From the NCBI GenBank assembly GCA_008729055.1, contig SDUX01000004.1, positions 6,588,559 to 6,652,558 on the forward strand: a stretch of DNA of 64,000 bases. The letters run 5' to 3'. Below the pieces are notes generated by a model. The model searched no databases and was not told where the DNA came from. It worked only from the letters and a program-made list of their open reading frames with translations. Below are positions 22,101 through 29,839 of the stretch, in pieces (within the stretch, counting starts at the first letter, position 1; the number at the start of each line of letters is the position of its first letter). This DNA comes from Pyropia haitanensis. Its lineage: Eukaryota; Rhodophyta; Bangiophyceae; Bangiales; Bangiaceae. The position numbers and the translations under genes were made by a program.

Positions 22101-22491
22101 CCGGCTGATTGTGCCCGAAACGTCGCCGACCGTTCCGGCCGAGGGCGGCCTGTCCATGGGCTCTGGCATCGTCGACGGCTTTATCGGCGCGCTGCCGCTG
22201 GCTTCGCCCGGGGAAGTGGTCTGCCTGTACCGGTTTGAGCGGGAGGCCGCGCCGGGCACGACGCCCGCCGCGGGCGGCAGCGTGCAGCTGCTGGAGGAGG
22301 TCCTCGGCGAGATGCGCGTCGGCTGGAAGGTGGTGCTGGCGGGGGGCTGGGGCTCCAGCGGCGCCCTGGTTGGCTTTGTCGTCCTCTCGACGGAGCTGGA
22401 GGTGGTCGCCCAGTGGGCGACCGAGCACGGCCGTGCGGGGGTGGACGAGTCGGACAACCCCGCGTCGGCGGTGCTGCGCGGCAGCGGCTAG
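19102..22491 (+). CDS. BED zinc finger fused to a pseudo-threonine deaminase
   Basis: Single exon, 1129 residues. Residues 1-320 are Ala/Val/Pro-rich. A BED-type finger follows: C365-x2-C368-x16-H385-x4-H390, with TSNF just before the first His, then a basic tail containing GRPPSG like an AT-hook. From ~490 to the end it aligns along the whole length of biosynthetic threonine deaminase (IlvA). It has the cofactor-lysine segment, the AGN-type loop, the GGGG-type phosphate loop, RGQRVLAWI near 900, and two ACT-like regulatory domains ending DESDNPASAVL (IlvA ends DETNNPAF). Catalytic features are lost. The position of the PLP lysine is Q538 (GGRFQFRAL for SFKxRGA). SAGNHAQG has become FAGATLGAE. 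The glycine loop is ARVS (745-748). So it should not bind PLP or deaminate threonine. I infer a DNA-binding protein that may sense Ile/Val/Thr through the ACT-like domains. Confidence 0.85.
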   Translation: MADVPAGVVDVAAALPAADVSAVPAVDIPVAPVMDGATMAAPAVGTVAPAVAPGVAPAAATDPVAPADAMVTQLATEVAAAAPASAPVGVPVEAAPPAPPAPVDPAVAEAAAVAAATAAGQAAATTVDQANINETAPDEAAAAAAAVVAAAEPLPDVAAEAAAAAAAAAPAALAAAAAPAPVEAAPVPATVEMEGDTAAAEAAAAAAAASVAAAAAASAMEDVTPARTLGVAEPAAVMPPDAAAAAAAAAAAAAAAAPVAPVDPAAAGVAPAVAPVAAAPVAAVPAAAAAPAVAAPAAPEVVVTPARNSRDNPVDITQRTRPPSILPGVVTPGGGGRRTPRVISEHFCDVAVDGTGGSARLSAVCLHCGCTIRGSVAVTSNFIKHMERRHQAAHAAFLEAGGVKTKRVRRSSGASPGEAKKSRGRPPSGEAAKAAAAERAARASLGGSGFGAGDTMNEDGSGVDMETGMGYPAPSMSATHVNVLGMDTVLPSVTCSRVRGVLSKQNAPLVLAHGVAAATGAHSVSLKCDGALPGGRFQFRALVSLFVSAAASAAALADAAGGGPSYDGLSPSPVSPHTPSATAAGSPLVPRGAGRKPVTVFAGATLGAEAAAAAAALRLPCTVVLPTVVESEADRAAATAGATRSATVDPKTTRLAQVRAAGATILFRGLNDDAADAAADVLASASATPAVLADLSLPVSMAGQMNLMGDREKHLVGGYATAILEALTEGAGGDDADVDVVYVPARVSCVVAAASVIRAVLPKASLVAVEVVAEKAADGTNAGNASVHAYPIDEEEAAADPSRSAGADGSVSGGRGERFGPLSTVEREFVDSLVSRIIRVTPGQALAAAAAVASAGRGACADAPGAVALAGVLSDDAMYVRGQRVLAWITSAVDFSGSFSVVEAAAAASTAAARARSGSPATSSGATLAVSVDGADQPSVLSQLLHRLRACGLVTSFRFARSSAILTTLTPSPAIPVEGADGVLERLRRYGYVTADVSSSRLIVPETSPTVPAEGGLSMGSGIVDGFIGALPLASPGEVVCLYRFEREAAPGTTPAAGGSVQLLEEVLGEMRVGWKVVLAGGWGSSGALVGFVVLSTELEVVAQWATEHGRAGVDESDNPASAVLRGSG

Positions 22492-23036
22492 AAGGGGCCA
22501 AGGAGCAGGGTGGCGGGGGCAGTGGAAGGTAGGGCGTGGTGGGGGAGCAAAGTCATGCGGCGTGTGTGGTGCGGATGATGCGCGGTGACTGCTGATGTAG
22601 GGTCGCACTACTTTGTGTGCCCTGCGCGTATGTGACGATGTGTCGAGTGGCGTTTTTGCGGCGAGTGGGAATTTTTTTTGTTTCTTGTGTGCCAGTTTTG
22701 TCGACTGGGGTGTGTTTTGTATGTGTGTGTCGTCTGTTGTTGTTCTTCCATGGGCTGGCAAGGTGGGGCGGGGCACGCGTCTGCTCGGCGGTGGCTGCGC
22801 CGCCGGCCGGCAAGTTGGCGCGCGCGCCGGTGGCGGTGTCCCCCGTGGCCCACCCCAATGATGTCTTGATTTCTTGTACCTCTTGATTTCCCCACGTCGC
22901 GACGCTCGACGTCGAGCGTCGCGCCCTCCACTGCCAACACGGGCAGGTGTCTGGCCGTGCCTACGTCCGAGTGGTCCCTCCCCCTCCCCCCTCTCCCCCC
23001 CCCCCCCCCCGCCCCCTCTGCGTCCACGCGTGACCG
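22492..23036. other. Spacer between convergent genes
   Basis: Holds the 3' UTRs of the BED/threonine-deaminase-like gene (+) and the bZIP gene (-). Its T-rich part (22660-22745) is lower in GC. A perfect 26-bp palindrome sits at 22898-22923. No gene seen. Confidence 0.45.
22898..22923. repeat. Perfect 26-bp palindrome
   Basis: CGCGACGCTCGAC followed directly by its reverse complement, with no spacer. It lies between two convergent genes. It could form a cruciform or an RNA hairpin in either 3' UTR, or be a dimeric DNA-binding site. Function unknown. Confidence 0.85.
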
Positions 23037-23924
23037 TCACTGGCGCCGCCACCGAGGCGCGACGCGCCCCCCCCCCCCCATGCCCACCGCTGACGACAGC
23101 GCCCGGCGGGAGTTTCCAAACTGGCGGCCCAGCGCCGGCTGGTCGTCCTCCCCCCCCGCCGCGTCGGGCTCGGCCAACCCCCCCCCTCCCGCCACCCCGC
23201 CCAGCGGCGGCGTGTACGCGCCGTCGAGCGCCCCCCCGCGCACGCCGCCGCCGCCCGCCACCGCCCCCCCCACCGCCGGTCGGTGGTGGGCGGCGGGGGC
23301 GTAGCCGCCGCTGCGCGGTGGCGGCGGCGGCGGCGGCAGCGACGGTTGTGGCCGCGGCGGCGGCGGCGGCGGCGGGGGTGGTGGCGTCGGGTGGGCCACC
23401 CCCGCGGCGGGCGGCGGATGGGGGGGGTGGGGGGGGCGGCCACCCGGCATCGCGGCGGGCGTGTAGTGAGCCGCCGGCGCGGGCGCCAGCCGCGGCTGCC
23501 CATGGCTGCCCGGGGACACCCCGTACGCGGCGGCAGCGGCGGCGGCGGCGCTCATGGGCGGCACGGGGGAGGCCGCCACGGGGGGACCCCCACCGCCGCC
23601 GCCGCCGCCGCCGCCTCCACCGCCGCCCCCGCCCCCCACCGGCAGCGGCGGGGTGGCATACGCGGGCGGCGTCATTGTCGACATGGTTGCGTACCCGTCC
23701 GACGCGTAGGGCGACGCGTACGCGCCGGCGCCGACGACGGGCGCCACGGCCGGGATGCCGCGGTAGAGCGGCGTGCCGCCGTCACTGCCAGGCGACGGCG
23801 CGACGGGCCCGCCAAAGCCGCCAGGCGGCAGCGGTGGCAGGTGCACCCGCCGCGCACCGGGCGCGCCCGCCGCGGCGGCGGTGGCGGGAGACGCCACGCC
23901 GCTACCGCCGGCCGCGTCTGTCAC
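23037..23924 (-). CDS. Possible C-terminal extension of the bZIP protein
   Basis: An open frame of 295 codons starts at the bZIP stop, shifted by one base, and has no ATG of its own at its start. It is Pro/Gly/Ala-rich but contains non-random peptide, for example YRGIPAVAPVVGAGAYASPY and AYATPPLPV. The join with the bZIP frame falls at a run of seven C (23924-23930). One extra or missing base there would fuse the two into one ~945-residue protein. It may instead be chance open frame in GC-rich 3' sequence. Confidence 0.4.
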   Translation of the reverse strand: MTDAAGGSGVASPATAAAAGAPGARRVHLPPLPPGGFGGPVAPSPGSDGGTPLYRGIPAVAPVVGAGAYASPYASDGYATMSTMTPPAYATPPLPVGGGGGGGGGGGGGGGGGPPVAASPVPPMSAAAAAAAAYGVSPGSHGQPRLAPAPAAHYTPAAMPGGRPPHPPHPPPAAGVAHPTPPPPPPPPPPRPQPSLPPPPPPPRSGGYAPAAHHRPAVGGAVAGGGGVRGGALDGAYTPPLGGVAGGGGLAEPDAAGGEDDQPALGRQFGNSRRALSSAVGMGGGGRVAPRWRRQ

Positions 23925-25876
23925 CCCCCCACCCCAACGACGCCCGCCACGCCGGCCGCGGCGGTCGACGGAGACCCCCCGCCTGCGGCCGCGGCGGCCG
24001 CCGCGGCCGCCGCCCCCGGCGGCATGGACACCGACACGGTGAGGAGGTTCTCCAGGAACTTGAGCCGCGCGTGCAGCGTGCCGACCGCCTCGCGGAGCGA
24101 GCTATTCTCCGTCGCGAGCTCCGACACCCGCGCCTGGTGCGCCTGCGCCTGCTCCTTGCGCCGCTGCCGCGACTTCTTGGCCGAGTCCCGGTTCTGCGCC
24201 TGCCGGTGGGCGATGCGCTGCGCCTCGGTGAGCTCTGGGTTTTTGCGCTTGCGGCCCCGCTTCTTGGGCACCCGCACGGGGGGGGGTTGGGCGCCGCCGC
24301 CGCCGCCGCCGGCCACCGCGGTCGCGCCCGCCGTGGCGGCGGGCTTGCCACCCGCCGCGGCGGGGGGCTTCTTGTCCACGACGGTGCCGCCGGCGGCGGC
24401 GGCGGCGGTGGTGGGCTGCGGCCCCGCAGCGTGGCGCGGGGCCGCGGGGGCGCCCGCCGTGGCCGCTGCCATCGCGGCAGGGGCGCCCCCCTCACCCGCT
24501 TCATCCGAGGCGCTCTCCGAGCTCCCCTCCTCCTCCCCGTCGCCCTCCTCCTCCCCGCTCTCCTCCTCCCCCTTCTCCATCGCCGGTACAGCCAGCGTCA
24601 GGTACATGTCATCCATCCACGTACCGCCACTGGCCGGCCGTCGGAGGGACCCGTCGGCGCCGCCATCCGCCGCCCCCGCCGCCCCCGCCGCCCCCGCCGC
24701 CACCGCTGGCAGGGCGCCGCTGGGCCCCCGGCTGTCGAGGCACCCCGGCGGCGCCGGTATGTCGTCGACCGCCGCGGCGGCGGCGGCGAGGCCCCAGCTC
24801 CCCGCGCTCCCGCTCGACGGCATGGCAAAGAGGTCCGGGAGCTTTTGGGAGAGCGCCCGCACCACCCCGTCGCTGCCGCCCATGGCAATGTCGCCACTAC
24901 CCCAGCCGCCGCCGGCACGGCTGCCCGCGGCCGAGCCGCCGTCGGCCCGCCGCGCGGCTGACGCGCGGCGCAGCGCGGTGAGGCTCGGCTGCTCCGTGTC
25001 GGGGGGGGGCAGCAGCGGGTCGGGGGGTGCCCCGCACTCCCCCCCCCCCACCACGCCCGCCTCCCCGCTCCCTACCGCCATATTACCCATATGGGCGGTC
25101 ATGGCGGCGGACTCGGCCTCGGCGACGAGCCGCTCCATGTTGGTCTCCCCCCGGCTGGCGCTGCTAATCACCGCCGTCGCGGTGTCGACCGCCGCGGCCG
25201 CGGCGGTCGGCCCCGCCCCCGCGCTGTCGATGGACAGGAGCAGCCCGCACGCCTGGTCGTACGTGTCGGCGATGTGGTAGTCGTTGAGGGCGGCGGCGGG
25301 ATTGGCCAGCTCCTGCCCCGCCCACTCAAAGCGCACGCCCGCCGCCGCCGCGGCGGGCACCTCGCCGGGCGCGGCCGTCGCGAGCGCCCGCCGTAGGTCG
25401 TCGACGGTCGCGTCGGCGGGGACGTCCAGCTGGGTCTTCTCGCCCGACGGCAGCCGCACCAGCAGGGGGATGGAGAGGGAGGAGGAGGCGGAGCCGCGGC
25501 GGCCCGCGTCGGGGGACGAGAGCGGCGGGGGGGGGGCGGGCGGGTACTCGCCCCCGCCGGGCCCCACCCCGTCGGCAAACCCCCCCGCCGTTGCCGCCGC
25601 CGCCGTCGCCGACGTCGCCGCCACGGTCACGGCGGCCGCCACCCCCATATCGGGCGGCCCGGACGGCGGCGCCCCCCCCGGCGCCGACGCCCCGTACGAC
25701 CCATACGGGGTCAACAGGCCTGGCGGCCCGTCGTCAGACGGGACGACGCCCAGGCCCAGCGGGTCCGCCGGCGGCGCCAGCGCGTCGGCGCCAACGCCGC
25801 CAAGAAGGGAGGAGAGGGAGCCACCGGGGCCGCCGCTCACACCCGACCGCCGGAGGGCACGAAGGTCTTCGTCCAT
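23921..25876 (-). CDS. bZIP transcription factor with a ubiquitin-like domain
   Basis: 651 residues from ATG 25876. The N-terminus MDEDLRALRRSG is acidic/helical and activation-domain-like. At residues ~134-220 there is a ubiquitin-like beta-grasp segment. It starts IPLLVRLPSGEKTQLDVPAD, continues TVDDLRRAL, then VRFEWAGQELANPAAALNDY, and ends with a hydrophobic strand GLLLSI. That is the strand-strand-helix-strand-strand order of the fold. At ~540-600 lies a bZIP: basic region with a nuclear-localisation run (KKRGRKRK), the invariant N-x7-R (NRDSAKKSR), then a heptad zipper (LATENSSLREAVGTLHARL). An acidic Glu/Ser stretch precedes it. The ubiquitin-like part could mediate turnover or partner binding (inference). 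Target genes are unknown. The frame may continue past 23921. Confidence 0.83.
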   Translation of the reverse strand: MDEDLRALRRSGVSGGPGGSLSSLLGGVGADALAPPADPLGLGVVPSDDGPPGLLTPYGSYGASAPGGAPPSGPPDMGVAAAVTVAATSATAAAATAGGFADGVGPGGGEYPPAPPPPLSSPDAGRRGSASSSLSIPLLVRLPSGEKTQLDVPADATVDDLRRALATAAPGEVPAAAAAGVRFEWAGQELANPAAALNDYHIADTYDQACGLLLSIDSAGAGPTAAAAAVDTATAVISSASRGETNMERLVAEAESAAMTAHMGNMAVGSGEAGVVGGGECGAPPDPLLPPPDTEQPSLTALRRASAARRADGGSAAGSRAGGGWGSGDIAMGGSDGVVRALSQKLPDLFAMPSSGSAGSWGLAAAAAAVDDIPAPPGCLDSRGPSGALPAVAAGAAGAAGAADGGADGSLRRPASGGTWMDDMYLTLAVPAMEKGEEESGEEEGDGEEEGSSESASDEAGEGGAPAAMAAATAGAPAAPRHAAGPQPTTAAAAAGGTVVDKKPPAAAGGKPAATAGATAVAGGGGGGAQPPPVRVPKKRGRKRKNPELTEAQRIAHRQAQNRDSAKKSRQRRKEQAQAHQARVSELATENSSLREAVGTLHARLKFLENLLTVSVSMPPGAAAAAAAAAAGGGSPSTAAAGVAGVVGVGG

Positions 25877-27897
25877 GACGCCGTGGCAAAGAGGTGAGGG
25901 GGGGGGGGGAAGAGGAGGCCAGAGCGGGCCGCAGGCGGGACGCGCAGCGCTTCCGCGGGAGGAAGCGGCGGCAGCGGCGGCGGTGCACGCGCACACACGC
26001 CCGGCGCCGGCCCTGCCGCAGACGCACGGTGCAGCGCTCCCGCCGTGCCGCTGCAGGTCGGTCGGTGAGCGGGCAGAGCACGCACACACGCCGAGGCGGG
26101 TGGCGAGGGGGCGGCGGTGTGGAAACGGCGGCGGCGCGCGATCGTCGGTGTCGGCCGCTGAGCGGCCGCCCCCGCCACGGATCTGCCCGTGGGGTGGGGG
26201 AGCGGGACGTTGTGCGGCAGGCGGACTTGCGCGCGCGCCCACGCACGCCCGCCCGCGAGCGTGCGTGCGCGCGCTGCTGGCGGCGCCAGCAACTGGGGCG
26301 CGCGGGATGGGGCCCGTGACGCCAGCGAGGAGGGCCCGCGCGCGTCTATGAATCGTGGGAGATCCCGCCACCCCCGCCCGCCGTCCTCGGGGCGGCTGAC
26401 CAGGGGGCACAGGCCCCCCCGCACCACACCCCCCCCAGGGCAAGCCACCCCGCCACCGCAGCCGCCAACGCCGCGCCCGAGCGTGAGGTGGTGTGGCGTT
26501 GGGCGGGCAGCGCACACAAACGGACGACGGTCCGCCTCCGGCCGGTGGCGGCTGTGCTGTGGAGGGGGGGCGAGTGGTGTGGTGTCAAGAATCTTGTCAT
26601 CCCGCCACGCACGGGGGGGCGCGGCGGTGGCGGTTGTGGGGGTGGGGCGGGGGCCGCCCAGGGAAGCGCGGTGCGCCCCCTACCCTCTACACGCGCGCTC
26701 ACAGCGCGCGGTTGGCTGCACGCGACGGCACGCCGCGGGGGGCGGCCAATGCGCCGTCAGGGGGTACCTCCGACCCCCAACAAGCGGAATTGGCGACGCC
26801 ACCACCAGCGGGGCTCCTCAACTGCAGGGCCAAGTCGGCAAGAAGGCGGGCCGGAGGGGCGGCGGTGCGGCTCAGGAACCTGGGCCAACAGCGGCGGGCT
26901 CACACCCGGAGTGCACCGGCTGCCAGTCTCGCCAGCCCTTTGGCGACGGAAGGCTCGGGCGGGGCGCTTTGTGGGCAGCCCGCCACCACCGTTTTGGCGG
27001 CGGGGCGGGCGCTGACCCCCCCACCCGAGAGAGACCGTGAGTCCCAACCCTCCTCGGCTGTCCTTGGCAGTTGCCGTGGTCGACAGCCAGTCAGCCAAAC
27101 GTGGCCGGCCCCCAGAACCACCGGCGCAAGCCCCTCTCTCGGTGGGGGCCACCTGCGTCATGCTTGGTCAAGGCGAGAACACGAGGACGTCTTCCAGATC
27201 GACGAAAAAAAAAGGGGTGGGTGGGCGGGCAGGGGGGCGTCTTGCCCGCGTGAGCTGGGCCCGGCGTCACCCCACCCGGCCTCGTGCGTGCCTCCTCTCT
27301 GTCACCCAGTTTGGGTGGTCCCTGCACCCAGGCCTGCCCAAACGCCGCCCCCGAGGCCGGTTGACCAGGTCCCAAAGTCGGCGCCATCCGCGCCTAGCCC
27401 GACAGAGGTCACCTTTGAGGAGCACCCTCCGCCGCTGCCGAGGCCGTCGTGCGCATGTCACCCGTCTCTGTCGGCACGCCGCCAGTCTTGCCCGTGGCTG
27501 GGGTGGCCGCGACGGTGGGCACTCGCGCGGGAGCGAGCCCGCCCCCCCGCCGGAGCGCGCCGGGATTGGGCGGAAACGGGGGTCGGGAGGGCGGGCCGGC
27601 GCGTAGAGCCGCGCCTCAAGCGGCGGCCGCGTGCCGCCGCCTCTCCCCTCCGCCAGGGGACCGCGGGAACGGCACCGCGCCGTCACCGCTGGTCCACCCC
27701 GCGCGTCGCGCGGCCAGCCTGCCACGGACGCACGTCGCCGCGCACCGGCGTGGGTGGCGGTGGGCGAGACACGTCCGTCCCCCGCCCGGGGGCGGCGCCG
27801 CCATTCGTGACGCGGGTATGGGCGGCAGGGCACTGTTGTGACAAACGACGGATAGGGGCGGGGAGCCCAGTGTCGAGGATTGCTGACGTCCGTATTG
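25877..27897. other. Intergenic region between bZIP gene and retrotransposon
   Basis: About 2 kb, GC-rich, with open frames on both strands only because stop codons are rare. The first part is presumably the bZIP promoter/5' UTR. No domain, RNA gene or clear repeat recognised. It ends at the left tip of the DIRS-type element. Confidence 0.5.
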
Positions 27898-28541
27898 TGT
27901 CTTGAATGTCTATTTTTTCGGTAACCGGTTCTGCTCTACACGGTCGACCGCGCGGCGGACGGTACGACCGACGGGCGGGCGACCAACGGTGCGATCATCT
28001 GCCGCCAGGGTGGCGGCAAACGGCGCGACCACCCGCCACACCTGCGTGGACCTTCGCCCGCGCCGCCGTCCGCCCTCGCCCAACGGCGCCACCACGGACG
28101 ACGGTCGCCCGCTGCCCCCCCCCTTGTTCCCTCTTCATTCGGGGGGGGGCGACGGGCGGCCCTGCTCCGGTGTCTGCGGCCGCTGCGGCGCTTCCGCCCT
28201 TGCCGCCGCCCTGCTTCCACCCCGGCCGCAGCCCGCGGCGCGGCACCTACGGACGGACGGACGCCGCCCGGGGTTTGGCGCAGCGGGCACGGACGGGCGC
28301 ACTACTCGCGCCCGGAAGGGCGGCCTTGCTGACACTGGGCGGCACGGGCGCGGGCGCGGGCGCACGGACGCACACGCCGCTGCCGCGGCGGCCACACACT
28401 GGCGCCGCGCGCAGGCCGGGCACACCACCCTTTGCGGCGGCAACGACCTGGCGGCGCGACGCGGCGGCAACTACAAAGGCGCCGCCGGGAGCTGCCCGCC
28501 GCCGACCGCATCGGTCGGCAGCGCTCATCTCTTCTCGCGCA
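27898..28541 (+). repeat. A1 repeat of the DIRS/PAT-type element
   Basis: Left 644-bp direct repeat. It is identical by eye to A2 except for one C in a C run (nine here, eight in A2). The region between A1 and the first ATG (28542-28642) is internal sequence. Confidence 0.93.
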
Positions 28542-28642
28542 TCCCCCCTTGCACGGTGGACACGCTCGAAGAGACTCCCCCCTCCCAGGCCTCGCCTGTG
28601 GCTACGTGACACGCTCCGTCCCCCTCCGTAGGGTGACGCACA

Positions 28643-29839
28643 ATGGACGGTGACCTTGCCGCGACCTCCCCCACGGGCGCCGCGCTCACCGCCCCGACCG
28701 ACCTTGCCGCACTGCGCGCCCGCCTCCTTGACACCGAGACGCGCCTGACGCAGACGCAGCAAGACCTGTCGACCGCCACCGCGGCCGCGGCGGCACGGGA
28801 TGCCGCCGACGCCGCGACGCGTGACGCGCGCGACCACGGCGGAGCGCCAGCTGGCGCTGGCGCTCGAGGCGGCCAAGAGGTTGACGGCGGCGCAGCCGCG
28901 GCGGCAGCCGCCGCGCCCCCGCCCGGCGGCAACGGCCCCCCCCCTGCCCGAGCGGCGCTCGGCGGCGAGCCACTCGACGGGGCCGCCGCCGGCGACTACG
29001 AGGACGCCGACGACGGTACCACCGCCGACGGCGACGACGGCGGCTGGGAACGCGCCCAAGACAACCGCTACCGCGGCTACCACGGGCGCGCCCAGCGCAT
29101 CGCCGACGACGAGGCCGGCGCGTACGACGACGGCTTCGACTTCAAGGCTTCCTTCACGCCGGCCGACTGGCTCCAAAGCTTTGACATTCCCCGCTCCGTG
29201 TTGCGGGAGGACGGCCTGCCAATGCCCTTCACGCCGTCCGACCCCGTCCACACGGCCACCTTCAACGTCGGTAGCCGGGACGAGATTGAGGCGCGCCATT
29301 GGTACTGCGTCCTCGCGTGGACCCAGCAGATCTTCAACGACTGCCTCGACGCGCGCTTTGCGCGCGGCAACACCGTCGCCCACCTCGAAGGACTCCTCGA
29401 GTACCTCGTCGGCGCCACCCGCCGTGTTTTCGCCCTCGGCGTCTCCCGGTACGACTACCTCGCGCTGCGGCAGTCCGAGCCGAGCCTCGCCGACGCCTTC
29501 GCCCACTCGGACGCCGTCCCCCGGAACTCCCTCCGCGGGGACGGCGCTCGCCGCTTCATCTCCCGCGTCGTACGGGCTGAGACGACGGCCAGCGCCAAGA
29601 TTGGCGCCGCCGAGCGCGGGTACTCCTACAACAACCGCGGCGGCCGTGCCAACGGGCCGGCCGCTCCCCGCAACGCCAACCGCGGCCACAACGCCGGCGG
29701 TGGTGGCGGCGGCGCGAACGGCGGTGCCGCCGCAGGTGGCGGCGGCGGTGGTGGCGGCGGCGGCCGTGGCGGAAACGGCAACGGCCGTGGCGGACGCGGC
29801 GGCGGTGGTGGCCGCGCGCGTGGCGGCGCACGCGCGTAA
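28643..29839 (+). CDS. Retrotransposon ORF1, Gag-like protein
   Basis: 398 residues. The N-terminal ~90 residues are Ala-rich and helical with coiled-coil character (LRARLLDTETRLTQTQQDL). The middle part (residues ~150-310) is the best-structured region, with WLQSFDIPRSVL and WYCVLAWTQQIFNDCL. The last ~80 residues form an RGG-type tail (GRGGNGNGRGGRGG), probably for RNA binding. No CCHC zinc knuckle is present. It is taken as the structural protein by position only. Its TAA stop overlaps the next start as TAATG. Confidence 0.75.
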   Translation: MDGDLAATSPTGAALTAPTDLAALRARLLDTETRLTQTQQDLSTATAAAAARDAADAATRDARDHGGAPAGAGARGGQEVDGGAAAAAAAAPPPGGNGPPPARAALGGEPLDGAAAGDYEDADDGTTADGDDGGWERAQDNRYRGYHGRAQRIADDEAGAYDDGFDFKASFTPADWLQSFDIPRSVLREDGLPMPFTPSDPVHTATFNVGSRDEIEARHWYCVLAWTQQIFNDCLDARFARGNTVAHLEGLLEYLVGATRRVFALGVSRYDYLALRQSEPSLADAFAHSDAVPRNSLRGDGARRFISRVVRAETTASAKIGAAERGYSYNNRGGRANGPAAPRNANRGHNAGGGGGGANGGAAAGGGGGGGGGGRGGNGNGRGGRGGGGGRARGGARA

